From Treponema_B putidum (GTDB lineage: Bacteria; Spirochaetota; Spirochaetia; Treponematales; Treponemataceae), in assembly GCF_007830595.1 (NCBI RefSeq), contig NZ_VLLD01000003.1: a stretch of 64,000 bases of DNA; one strand, written 5' to 3'. The notes under the pieces were generated by a model. It made no database searches. It saw only the letters and a program-made list of their open reading frames with translations, and was not told the DNA's origin. Position 1 is the first letter of the stretch, and each line of letters opens with the position of its first letter. The position numbers and the translations under genes are program-made. This document shows positions 52,662 through 62,092 of the stretch, piece by piece.

Positions 52662-54183
52662 ACTTAACAGCATTTTCAATCATTTCAATATTTTCATCAT
52701 TTGAAATAATTTCGAGAGCTTTCATAATATCATTATAAAGAATGCGGTCTTCGGTAACCTTGGAAATGTGTTTTCGGATAAGCTTCATCATCTCGCCGGT
52801 TCCCTTTCCGTATTTTTTTACTCCCCGTAAATCACAGGCTTGAGCAGCCGTAAGCCATTCAATAGCAAGAACATGGCGCACGTTTTTAACGATTTCGGTT
52901 ATTTTTCGGGCAGCTGTAGTTCCCATACTTACGTGGTCTTCCTTGTTCCCCGATGAGGTGATAGAGTCAACACTTGCAGGGTGAGCCAATACCTTGTTTT
53001 CTGAAACAAGGGATGCGGCCGTGTATTGCGGAATCATAAAGCCTGAATTTACTCCTCCGTTTTCTATTAAGAAAGCAGGAAGGCCTCCGTTTAGTTGCGG
53101 GTTTACAAGGCGCTCGATTCGGCGTTCGCTTATATTTGCCAGTTCGCTTACGGCAATGCCTAAAAAGTCCATAGTTATAGCGATTGGCTGCCCGTGGAAG
53201 TTTCCGCCCGAAATAACATCATGATTGTCGGGGAAGACGAGCGGATTATCGGTTACGGCATTGATTTCTATCTCTAAAACCTTGCGCACATATGCAATAG
53301 CATCGGCGCTTGCTCCGTGGACTTGCGGAACACAGCGGAGGGTGTACGGGTCTTGGACATCATTTTCTCTTGTGTTGATAGAAGAGCTTCCTTTTAACAT
53401 TTTGAGGATAAAGGCGGCCGTATCAATTTGCCCCTTGTGAGGGCGGGACTTATGGATTCGGGGGTCGAGGGCTGCAGTAATTCCTCTAAAGGCCTCAAAC
53501 ACCAAGGAGGCTCCCATGTTGGCGGTTTTTAAAAGCTGCTCGGCATCATGCAGGGCTAGGGCTCCGATACCTGACATTACGGGAGTTCCGTTAATTATGC
53601 CGAGACCGTCTTTTCCTGAAAGAACGACTGGCTTTAAACCGGCCTTTTCAAGCGCAGCTTTTCCTTCTATCAGCTTGCCTTCATAATAGGCTTTTCCTTC
53701 GCCTATCATTACTAGGGCTATGTGGGCAAGGTTTGCCAAGTCGCCGCTTGCTCCCAATGAACCTTTTTCGGGCACATAGGGAGTTACGCCCTTATTTAGC
53801 ATATCTACAAGAATATCCGGAATAGACGGGGTTACACCCGAAAAACCGCTTGCATGTGTGTTTAGCCTTAAAAGCATTATGGCTCTAACTATGTCCTCCG
53901 GGAAAGGATTGCCGACACCGCAGGCATGGCTTAAAATTAAGTTTCTCTGCAAGGCACCGTTTTGATCCTTAGTAATTGTTACGGTAGATAATTCACCAAA
54001 GCCGGTCGAAATACCGTAGGTAGGCTTACCGCTTTTTACGATATCGTCTACAATTTTCTTTGAATCCTTGATTCTTTTTTTTGCATCTGCGGATAGTTTT
54101 ACTTCCGCTCCATGGCGGGCAACAGCTACAACATCTTCGATCGTTAAACTGCTGCCGGTTACCGTTACAGGTTTTACCTTCAT
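52660..54183 (-). CDS. hutH: histidine ammonia-lyase
   Basis: 507 residues. Converts His to urocanate plus ammonia. The MIO cofactor triad Ala145-Ser146-Gly147 is in 'KGSLGASGDLANLAH', with 'GISTGFGELSTVTI' before it (Tyr56 region) and 'DNHDVISGGNFHGQ' after. No other hut genes adjoin it. Oral treponemes ferment amino acids, so a catabolic role is natural. Confidence 0.96.
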   Translation of the reverse strand: MKVKPVTVTGSSLTIEDVVAVARHGAEVKLSADAKKRIKDSKKIVDDIVKSGKPTYGISTGFGELSTVTITKDQNGALQRNLILSHACGVGNPFPEDIVRAIMLLRLNTHASGFSGVTPSIPDILVDMLNKGVTPYVPEKGSLGASGDLANLAHIALVMIGEGKAYYEGKLIEGKAALEKAGLKPVVLSGKDGLGIINGTPVMSGIGALALHDAEQLLKTANMGASLVFEAFRGITAALDPRIHKSRPHKGQIDTAAFILKMLKGSSSINTRENDVQDPYTLRCVPQVHGASADAIAYVRKVLEIEINAVTDNPLVFPDNHDVISGGNFHGQPIAITMDFLGIAVSELANISERRIERLVNPQLNGGLPAFLIENGGVNSGFMIPQYTAASLVSENKVLAHPASVDSITSSGNKEDHVSMGTTAARKITEIVKNVRHVLAIEWLTAAQACDLRGVKKYGKGTGEMMKLIRKHISKVTEDRILYNDIMKALEIISNDENIEMIENAVK

Positions 54184-54218
54184 TTTTTGCTCCTTGTATT
54201 TGTATTTTTATAGCTGAC

Positions 54219-55304
54219 CTATTTTATAAGTTTAAATTCTGCAATTACGGGATGGTGATCCGAAACTTCAAAATTTAAATCAATAGTTTTTACTCCGGTA
54301 ATTTCAACATTGGGAGAACATATGAACCCATCTATTATCGTGGTGTAATTTTCTCCCTTAACGTAGGGCTTTTCCAAAAGACGAACTGTAGGCGTAGAGC
54401 TATCAAATCCCCATTTCCAGTCCTTTCCGATAAAATCGGCAGGAGAATATTCTATCCATTCAAGAAATTTATCAGGGGTAGTATAAGGCATAAAAAGGCT
54501 TTTTTCTACACCCGGAAAAAGAGAATTCCAATCTCCGCCGGCAATTACCCAATGTCCATCATTATAAAATTTTAAAGCAAGGTTTTTTAGATATTCCATT
54601 TCCTGCTTTCTTAATATGCCTGCTGCATCGTAAGCCGAAAGATGTAAGTTTATTATATAAAGATTTTTACCCGGAACATCGGTTTTAATTTCAGAAACAA
54701 GAAGGCAGCGCTTTAAGTTGACGGTTTTTAAGGGCCATGAAAAGGTGCCGGGAAGCTGATGACGTTCAGCTTTTTTTATTACGTATTTACTTAGCGTAAA
54801 GACACCGCTCTTAACCCGACCCAAGGGATTTGACACAGGAGCGGGCACAAGGACGGCATTGTAGTTCGCTGCAAAGACTGAATCATAATCGGCAAAAAAA
54901 TCGGATATGGCTTTTTCTTGATTTACATAAAAGCTGCGTTTTGATTTTAAGTCGATTTCTTGGATTAGGTTAATACCGCAATCTTCTTTTTTAAGCAGAG
55001 CTTTTACTTTTTCGAGATTATATAATACGGTTTCCTTACTTCGGGCCGTCACATTTTTTCCCCCGTCATAAAAAAAGTCGTTTTCAGCATCAAGGCTGCA
55101 ATAGCCGATGTTCCAGCTTAAAACTTTAAAGGCTTCATCAGCCTGAATGACTTCTTCTTTTGATCTTTTCGTTATATTTGCATTTTCAATCGGTTTAGGC
55201 CGGTATTCGGCTATGGTAACAAACACAAAAAAACCGGCAGTCAAAAAAATCAATACCGCTAAAACGGCCAAGGGAATAAAAATAAATAATTTGCGTGAAA
55301 GCAT
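54219..55304 (-). CDS. endonuclease/exonuclease/phosphatase-family protein, membrane-anchored
   Basis: 361 residues. N-terminal membrane anchor ('LFIFIPLAVLAVLIFLTAG'), then an EEP domain: 'FKVLSWNIGYCS', 'INLIQEIDLKS', 'VIAGGDWNSLFPG' and 'SDHHPVIAEF' supply the Asn, Glu, Asp-x-Asn and Asp-His of the fold. Likely an extracytoplasmic phosphodiesterase, perhaps of nuclease or sphingomyelinase type; substrate not readable. Confidence 0.85.
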   Translation of the reverse strand: MLSRKLFIFIPLAVLAVLIFLTAGFFVFVTIAEYRPKPIENANITKRSKEEVIQADEAFKVLSWNIGYCSLDAENDFFYDGGKNVTARSKETVLYNLEKVKALLKKEDCGINLIQEIDLKSKRSFYVNQEKAISDFFADYDSVFAANYNAVLVPAPVSNPLGRVKSGVFTLSKYVIKKAERHQLPGTFSWPLKTVNLKRCLLVSEIKTDVPGKNLYIINLHLSAYDAAGILRKQEMEYLKNLALKFYNDGHWVIAGGDWNSLFPGVEKSLFMPYTTPDKFLEWIEYSPADFIGKDWKWGFDSSTPTVRLLEKPYVKGENYTTIIDGFICSPNVEITGVKTIDLNFEVSDHHPVIAEFKLIK

Positions 55305-55425
55305 ATCAGCCCGCCTTTTATTAAACTTATTGCTCTTTTTAGGATTATATCTAAAAAAACAGTTTTATTCAATTACAAAAGGTTAATATTAAGGGTTGAT
55401 ATCTGTTGAAAATTTGTTGATAATC

Positions 55426-55454
55426 TTGAATTATTAAAAAATATTGTGTATAAT
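55426..55454 (+). promoter_or_regulatory. promoter with predicted start on the ATG (leaderless)
   Basis: TTGAAT (55426-55431), exactly 17 nt, TATAAT (55449-55454), then ATAGGA and ATG at 55461. A start 7 nt after the -10 box coincides with the A of the ATG, so the mRNA would have no leader. Confidence 0.6.
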
Positions 55455-55460
55455 ATAGGA

Positions 55461-57332
55461 ATGACTATTTATACTGATTTACTGCATTTACTTAGATTGT
55501 TTTCTTTACGCAGAGACAGTGCCCAAGTTACACTGCAGCCTTTTCAAGATTATCTCCATCGTTATGCACGCCGGTTTTTACAACAAAAGCCGGAACTGGC
55601 TGTCCACCTTGAAATTTCTCTTGACACTCTTTTAAATGAACTAAAAAAAATCCAAGAGGATGGAGATATCGAAATAACAACGGATAAGTCCAATACAACC
55701 ATTATATTCGTTCCATATTACCACGTAGATAATATATCCCGTCAATACGCAAATCTTGAGCAGCATCCCGATATTCCTTTTCCTCTTTTATCCGATCTGC
55801 CTAAAAATTTTCCGGGAAAACTTTTAAAGACAATCACCCTTTCAGATGACATAGCCTTAATAAATCCGGAATCTAAGGAAAGTTCTTTTTTATATGTACT
55901 AAACTATAACGGCGATATTCCGGCTCTCATCTTTCCGGGCTCTTACAAGACCGAAAAACTTTTAAATTTGGCATTAGATAAGGTTAAACTTTTTTTATCA
56001 AAAGATGAAAGCAGGGACTACATGCAAAAAAGGCTTCTGGTCGCCAATCCGGGTAAAGAATTTACGGTTAAAACTTTCATAACAAGAGCAATGTCACACA
56101 GCGTTAATAGTTTTCAAAATGTCAAAGAATCGGGCGACAACTATATATTGTGGGGTCAACTCTGTGCCTTTATAAAACAAGAATTTGCCAAAAAGAATGA
56201 AAAACTCCCCGATGAGATAGCCTTATTACAAGCCGTCGGCATTCTGGAATATTTAAATAACTATTATAGAAACAGAGTCCAAAAAGATATTCAAACGGAC
56301 ACGGCTTTAAAGAACCTCCTTCTTGCTTTTCAAAAGGCACCGTATTATTTTACAATGAAGCAAATAACCCAATTTACAGATTCCAGAGGGGTGCCCTTAC
56401 TCGGACAATATTCTGAGGAAACTTTACAAAATTTTATGAAGGAAAAAACAAGCACTTCGGAAAAATACATAATTCCCGATATTCTCAGCTTTACAAATTC
56501 TTCAAATGATAGGTTTTACCTGCTTACAGAAAAAGTAGTGCCCCTTTTAATATCTCTCATAAACGAAGCAAGAAAACCCGTTAGGGAACTGTGTATAAAA
56601 AAATGGCACGAAATGCTCCTTAATTTTGAGCAAGACGAATCAATGAAAAACGATGCAGCTTTCAATGAATTGTTAAAAGAAATAGTCTCTCATTCAACTC
56701 CTAATTTATACGGTCTTTTAAATGCTCCTTTTATTTTATCCATAATTGCAGATCCCCGGTTAAATGAAATTCAAGCGATGGAGATAAACCGAATTTTTCC
56801 GGCAGGAAAACCTGCTGCCTATAATGAAATTTTAATGCTCAATAGATATGAGATTTTAAGCGACACTAAAATACTCCTTCCATTCTGGTACACTATTCCG
56901 ATAATTTCTTCGATAATTGCTTTTTTCAAACGAAAGAAAAAAAAGCCTCAGCCTGTACAGCCTGAAAAAAAAGAAACTGTCTATAAAAAACCTAAACTCA
57001 AGTTAAAAGATGTTGCAGAAAAAATCGCTGCCGAATTTCTTCCTGAAGGCATGACAATAGATCAAGCTCTTGAAAAAAATTTGGATGAATGGAATCACAC
57101 ATTGGGTCACCCTGCAAGAGAGAATCTAACTGAAGATGTAAATGCCTTAATTCGTGATTATTTACGGGGAGTAAATAGAACTATTTCAGTTACAAGTTTT
57201 ACTGCTGACAGAGTAAGAGGGCTGGCTAAAACACTTTTGGAATCTCCCGGCCTTTTAAAAATAAAAGAGCGAAATGCTATCGAAAACTATGTAGAGCTGT
57301 ATATTCTAAAGCTGGTATCACAATATTCTTAA
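55461..57332 (+). CDS. 623-residue protein of unknown function
   Basis: Start taken at the ATG at 55461 rather than the in-frame TTG at 55446, which lies inside the -10 box. The protein is mostly helical and soluble, with a hydrophobic stretch about residues 473-488 ('FWYTIPIISSIIAFF') followed directly by a basic segment ('KRKKKKPQPVQPEKK'), so it may be tail-anchored with a C-terminal helical domain beyond. No motif or family recognised. Alone in orientation between two minus-strand blocks. Possibly a spirochaete-specific protein. Confidence 0.8.
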   Translation: MTIYTDLLHLLRLFSLRRDSAQVTLQPFQDYLHRYARRFLQQKPELAVHLEISLDTLLNELKKIQEDGDIEITTDKSNTTIIFVPYYHVDNISRQYANLEQHPDIPFPLLSDLPKNFPGKLLKTITLSDDIALINPESKESSFLYVLNYNGDIPALIFPGSYKTEKLLNLALDKVKLFLSKDESRDYMQKRLLVANPGKEFTVKTFITRAMSHSVNSFQNVKESGDNYILWGQLCAFIKQEFAKKNEKLPDEIALLQAVGILEYLNNYYRNRVQKDIQTDTALKNLLLAFQKAPYYFTMKQITQFTDSRGVPLLGQYSEETLQNFMKEKTSTSEKYIIPDILSFTNSSNDRFYLLTEKVVPLLISLINEARKPVRELCIKKWHEMLLNFEQDESMKNDAAFNELLKEIVSHSTPNLYGLLNAPFILSIIADPRLNEIQAMEINRIFPAGKPAAYNEILMLNRYEILSDTKILLPFWYTIPIISSIIAFFKRKKKKPQPVQPEKKETVYKKPKLKLKDVAEKIAAEFLPEGMTIDQALEKNLDEWNHTLGHPARENLTEDVNALIRDYLRGVNRTISVTSFTADRVRGLAKTLLESPGLLKIKERNAIENYVELYILKLVSQYS

Positions 57333-57358
57333 GCGCCGAATAATTTTATTTAATTTAC

Positions 57359-58327
57359 TTAAGCCTCTTTAGACCAGTCCGTTTCTTTATCCATTTTGAT
57401 CAGCACGGATTTTGTAATTTCTGCAATAGCTTCTTTTTCATTGACCTTTCTATTTTTAAAGATACATCTATGAGCTAGGACATAGGGAGCTATCATTTCA
57501 ATATCAGTATCTTCAACCCAGTTCCGTCCATCAGAAAGAGCTATCGTTTTTGCAAGATGCAAAAACTGTAAAGAAGCTCTGGGAGATGCACCTAACTCAA
57601 TATCCGGATGCTCTCTTGTTTTATTGCAAATATCTATTATAGCTTTTTGTAATGCCTTGTGACAATACACCCTTTCTTGTTCTCCGCGGGACTCAATTAT
57701 ATCGCCGATAGTTATAATGGGAAAAAGTTTTGAAAGAGCAAGCACACCTGGGTTGCCTTGAAGTATTTCAAGAGCCGATTCATCATCAGGATAACCTATA
57801 GAAAGAGACAACATAAAACGGTCAAGCTGAGCAGGAGGCAGGGGATAAGTACCCAAAGTTTCCACGGGATTTTGAGTAGCAGCCGTAAAAAAAGTATCGG
57901 GCAATTTATAAGTTTGTCTTCCAACAGTTACCTGTTTTTCTTCCATAACCTCAAGAAGAGCAGCTTGAACCTTAGGAGGAGTTCTATTTAATTCATCGGC
58001 CAAAAAAATATCGCAAAAAACAGGGCCCTTTACAAATTCAAAACTTTGAGTTTGTGCATTAAAAACATCAACACCAGTAATATCATAAGGAAGTAAGTCA
58101 GGGGTACATTGGATTCTTTTAAACTCGGCAGTGTTCTCGCAGTCTTTTTTTATTAATTTAGCTAAGGCCTTCACCATTGTCGTTTTCCCAACACCGGGAA
58201 CATCATCTATAAGAACATTGCCGCCGCTCAAAAACGCTGCAACAAAAAGACGGATAACATCATCTTTACCCTTTACAACTAAACCGATATGTTTTGTAAG
58301 CTCATCTATTATATCTTTTGTGTTCAT
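57359..58327 (-). CDS. MoxR-family AAA ATPase
   Basis: 322 residues. Walker A 'DDVPGVGKTTM', Walker B 'DIFLADELNRTPPK', sensor 'FTAATQNPVETLGTYPLPPA' and C-terminal 'GASPRASLQFLHLAKTIAL'. MoxR proteins act as chaperones for maturation of partner complexes, commonly encoded with DUF58 and transglutaminase-like proteins, as here. Confidence 0.93.
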   Translation of the reverse strand: MNTKDIIDELTKHIGLVVKGKDDVIRLFVAAFLSGGNVLIDDVPGVGKTTMVKALAKLIKKDCENTAEFKRIQCTPDLLPYDITGVDVFNAQTQSFEFVKGPVFCDIFLADELNRTPPKVQAALLEVMEEKQVTVGRQTYKLPDTFFTAATQNPVETLGTYPLPPAQLDRFMLSLSIGYPDDESALEILQGNPGVLALSKLFPIITIGDIIESRGEQERVYCHKALQKAIIDICNKTREHPDIELGASPRASLQFLHLAKTIALSDGRNWVEDTDIEMIAPYVLAHRCIFKNRKVNEKEAIAEITKSVLIKMDKETDWSKEA

Positions 58328-58375
58328 ACCAAACAGTATAACCGAAAATAGGGTTTTGTTCTATATCACAAGACC

Positions 58376-61300
58376 TTATAACTTAAAACTAAAAATATCT
58401 TTTACCAAGACATTAATGGAATTTTTAAAATGTTTTTTATCCAATTTTTCAATTACAAAATTTTTACTATAAAGAGTATACCCGTTTTTATCGGTTAATT
58501 TAAAAGAAAGGTTTTTATCGGAATATGTCAACTGAAGAGAAAATTTAGAATTATCATCTTCTATAAAACGGGATGATGTTATCAATTTTTTTATTTTTTT
58601 TGAATTGAGTTTTATGTTTTCGGTTTTGTCCATATCTATATTTATTTTTACTGGTAATTTTATATCATGTTCCAAAAAACCTGTAGGATTCAAATCAAAA
58701 AGAGATTCTAAGTAAAGATAATAAAGCTGCGGAGAAGTTTGTTTTGCAATCTTACTTCCTTCAGCATATAAGTTTTTAAGAGCAAATTTTTCCCATTCCG
58801 GATCCATTTTTGAAATACCTTCATTAAGCATTTTTAAATCCGATTCAATGATGCCTTTGTCTGCAAGATAAGCACCTGCACTTTGCGGAATAAGCATAGT
58901 TTCTATAGACTCTGAATTCTTAAGATATTTAAGAGCCTTTTTTCCTTTTCCTTTAAAGGCACGATAATAATAAGTATTGGCATAAAGAGTATTTGCAACA
59001 TCCTCAGAATACCTTTTATTATTTTGTTTATATTCTTTTGCAACTTTTAAAGAATATAATCTAAAAACCGCATCATAATATTTATATTTTAATTTGTAGT
59101 TTATTTTATTATTTAAATTTTTTATCCAATCAAAAAAGTTTAAGGTCAATCTGGTTTTTTCAAAATTATATTTACGAATGTATAATTCTCTTTTTAAATC
59201 ATAAAGATTGCTTTTAAATTCATTTACACTCAAACCGTAATCTGAAATCCATGCCTCACTTATATTTTGAAGTTCATTTAAAATATACTGTTCGGCTTTT
59301 TCAATATGTCCCGTTTCCAAAAACAAATTTATAATACTTAATGTCGAAAGAGGAGTGTCATCATCGGCAGCGGCTGAAAAATAAGAAGAAAGAGCCTGTG
59401 TAAAATTATTTCTTCTTTCTTCAAGTTCTCCTATCATCATATAGCTTGAACTGCGCTCTTTCATATCTAAAGCAGCCTTTGCATCCTCTATGGCATTTTC
59501 AAATTGATAAAACTGACTTTCTAAAATAGCTTTATTATAATAATAGATAGCCCCTGAATACTTTCTATCCAGTTTTTTTGCTTCATTTATTGCTTTTACA
59601 TAAAATTCTTTTGATTTTTTATAGTCAAAGATTTCATTGTATAAGGTTCCCAAAGAATTATAAACCGATAAATCTTTTCCGTAACGCTCTATGTTATTCA
59701 ATAAAAAATTTATTCCTTCCTCAGGCCTGTGACATTTAAAACATAACCAACCGTAATTAGCGGCTGCAAAGCGGTCATGAGGAATAAGATATAAATAATT
59801 TTTAATATACACCAAGGCTTCTTCATATTTGTTTAAGGAAGACGCACAGCCGGAAAGATAAAACAAGATGCTGCTGTTATCAGGATTAATATCCTGGCCT
59901 TTTTTTAATATCTTATATGCCGGTTTATATAATTCTTGATTATAATAAATTTCCCCAAGCTTTAAAAACAAGCTGTCGTTTTGCGGGTACCTTTTTATTC
60001 CGTCCTGTAAAAGGGATAAAGCCCGTTCCCAATTTTCAGCTTCTATAGCCTTTTCGGCTTCAAAAAGAATAGTATCCGCATTCTCAGTATGTAGAATGAA
60101 TGATAAAAAAGAGAAAGTCAATAATATAATAATTTTTCTGTTTTTGCTTTTTAAGAGTTTTTTTGCAATTTTTACATCGTCATCCGTACACTCCGGTGCA
60201 AATTTTGCTTTTTGAATCAGAACATTCATTTGTGTACCCTCTTCAGAACTCTGTCTTTTTTTCTTAAATAATCGTCCGGCTGTAAGTACAACCCTCCTAT
60301 TATTTTTTGAAAATTTTAATATAAGATAAGGCCGTATTTTGTAAATTATAAATATTAAAACCGCAAAAATAATTATAATAAGCATAAAAAAAGACATATT
60401 TTCTTTGAAAAACCGTTTTATATATGTACCTATATTTGAAATATCATATTCTTTTTCGGTAATTTCAGTAATTTTAATTTCACTGCGTTTTTCTAAAATC
60501 TCACTTAAAAGAGAGTTAAATTCTTCACCTCCGGCATTCATACCAAAATTAATATTTTCTCCTTCTGCGAGCTGAGAAGTTGTAGGATCAAAACTGACCC
60601 AGCCTATAAACGGAAAAAAAACTTCAACCCATGCATGAGCCATGTTTGCTCTTACGGGATAATAATTCATAATTTCAGATTCGGGCTGAACAAAAAATCC
60701 TACGGCAACACGGGATGGGATTCCTACACTCCTAAGCATAAGCGCATAAGAAAATGCAAAATAAGTGCAATAACCTTTTTTTGTTTCGGTTAAAAAATAC
60801 TTTAACTGGTTACCGTCAGGAGCCTTGCCCGGTTTTAAAGAATAACGGTAATCTCCATCCGTAAAATAGAATTTAAGAGCTAGAATTTTATCCAAATAAT
60901 CCGGAATATTTTCGGTTATCTTTTCTGCCGTTTGATGCACAAGTTTAAAACTTTCATCATCAATTTTTGTATAAAAATCCAAATCTTCCTTTGACAGTCC
61001 CTCCCCATCATCCCCTGAAGGAAAGGCTTCTCCGTAAATGTCCGATGCAAAATCAAATATTGCATCGCTGAATACCTTATATCCTCCGTTAAATTTTGAA
61101 CTATCCCAAATTTCATATGGAATTATTTTTGTCGGATAATCCATAGCTATAAAGGATGAAGATGATAAGTTGACAAAAAAATATTCCTGCTCGGCTTTTT
61201 CCCGCATTGAAAAAGCTCTATGTAAAATATCTTTTTGCCCCTTAGGCAAAGATGTAATTTGAGCGTTCTCAGATGGAGCTTTCTTTTCATAAAAGCCTTT

Positions 61301-62092
61301 TGCAGGATCCCATCCTGAAAGATACATTCTTCTTAACATATTATGCGAAAAATTTTTATCAAAATGAGTAACTAAAACAAGGTCATCACTCATTTTGATT
61401 TCACTTTGCAGCCTCAAATAATCTGAAAAATCAAATCGAAATAGAGTCGGCTGCAATAAACCTCCATGATTAACCGATGCGGCCTCATTATAGTTTTTCA
61501 GTACAAAAAAGATTATAAAAGAAAAAAAAGATAAAAACAATAAAAAAAATTTCAGTTGTTTTTTTTCAAAATTAAAAGACAGAAAAAGACGGAAAATTTC
61601 AAGTACGGAAAATATTAACGAAAGGAAAACCGCATATATCGGATGTTCAAAAACAGACATTGAAAAATTTCCTTGAGTCCAAAAAAGAAGAGCAAAAATG
61701 CTAAAAAAAACTATGGATTCATAGCGGCGGTATTTTTCATTTTTACAAAAACCAATAGTAGAAATCGAAATAAAAAGGGTTTGAAGTATCAAAAAAGGAA
61801 TAATAATATCTAAACGTAAATATAAAATATCAAACAATTCTATCGATATGATTTTAAATATAAATAAAATAAAGAATAAACAAATAATTACACTTAAGCA
61901 TATTAAAATAAATGCCGATGATGGTTTTATTCGTTTTTCTTGAAATTTATAACATAAAAAAATTACAATCAGAGTCCAAAAAGGAAGAATAAATGAAGGT
62001 AAAATTTCAAACAAAAATAATGATGGAATAACACTAAGTATTATAAGCGAAAATATACGCAAAAGAAAATTAAGCTTATATCGAGTAAGCAT
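58376..62092 (-). CDS. membrane transglutaminase-like protein fused to a TPR domain
   Basis: 1238 residues. Order: five or six membrane helices (1-200), extracytoplasmic region, transglutaminase core with Cys in 'GYCTYFAFSYALML' (about 440), His in 'MAHAWVEVFFPF' (about 485) and Asp in 'VSFDPTTSQ' (about 500), another membrane helix (about 560-580), a charged loop, a further hydrophobic helix (about 655), then tetratricopeptide repeats (about 680-1010) and a C-terminal domain. The usual TgpA-type protein ends after the first half; here the TPR part is fused. GGAGG supports the ATG at 62092; it overlaps the DUF58 gene by 17 nt. Confidence 0.87.
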   Translation of the reverse strand: MLTRYKLNFLLRIFSLIILSVIPSLFLFEILPSFILPFWTLIVIFLCYKFQEKRIKPSSAFILICLSVIICLFFILFIFKIISIELFDILYLRLDIIIPFLILQTLFISISTIGFCKNEKYRRYESIVFFSIFALLFWTQGNFSMSVFEHPIYAVFLSLIFSVLEIFRLFLSFNFEKKQLKFFLLFLSFFSFIIFFVLKNYNEAASVNHGGLLQPTLFRFDFSDYLRLQSEIKMSDDLVLVTHFDKNFSHNMLRRMYLSGWDPAKGFYEKKAPSENAQITSLPKGQKDILHRAFSMREKAEQEYFFVNLSSSSFIAMDYPTKIIPYEIWDSSKFNGGYKVFSDAIFDFASDIYGEAFPSGDDGEGLSKEDLDFYTKIDDESFKLVHQTAEKITENIPDYLDKILALKFYFTDGDYRYSLKPGKAPDGNQLKYFLTETKKGYCTYFAFSYALMLRSVGIPSRVAVGFFVQPESEIMNYYPVRANMAHAWVEVFFPFIGWVSFDPTTSQLAEGENINFGMNAGGEEFNSLLSEILEKRSEIKITEITEKEYDISNIGTYIKRFFKENMSFFMLIIIIFAVLIFIIYKIRPYLILKFSKNNRRVVLTAGRLFKKKRQSSEEGTQMNVLIQKAKFAPECTDDDVKIAKKLLKSKNRKIIILLTFSFLSFILHTENADTILFEAEKAIEAENWERALSLLQDGIKRYPQNDSLFLKLGEIYYNQELYKPAYKILKKGQDINPDNSSILFYLSGCASSLNKYEEALVYIKNYLYLIPHDRFAAANYGWLCFKCHRPEEGINFLLNNIERYGKDLSVYNSLGTLYNEIFDYKKSKEFYVKAINEAKKLDRKYSGAIYYYNKAILESQFYQFENAIEDAKAALDMKERSSSYMMIGELEERRNNFTQALSSYFSAAADDDTPLSTLSIINLFLETGHIEKAEQYILNELQNISEAWISDYGLSVNEFKSNLYDLKRELYIRKYNFEKTRLTLNFFDWIKNLNNKINYKLKYKYYDAVFRLYSLKVAKEYKQNNKRYSEDVANTLYANTYYYRAFKGKGKKALKYLKNSESIETMLIPQSAGAYLADKGIIESDLKMLNEGISKMDPEWEKFALKNLYAEGSKIAKQTSPQLYYLYLESLFDLNPTGFLEHDIKLPVKINIDMDKTENIKLNSKKIKKLITSSRFIEDDNSKFSLQLTYSDKNLSFKLTDKNGYTLYSKNFVIEKLDKKHFKNSINVLVKDIFSFKL

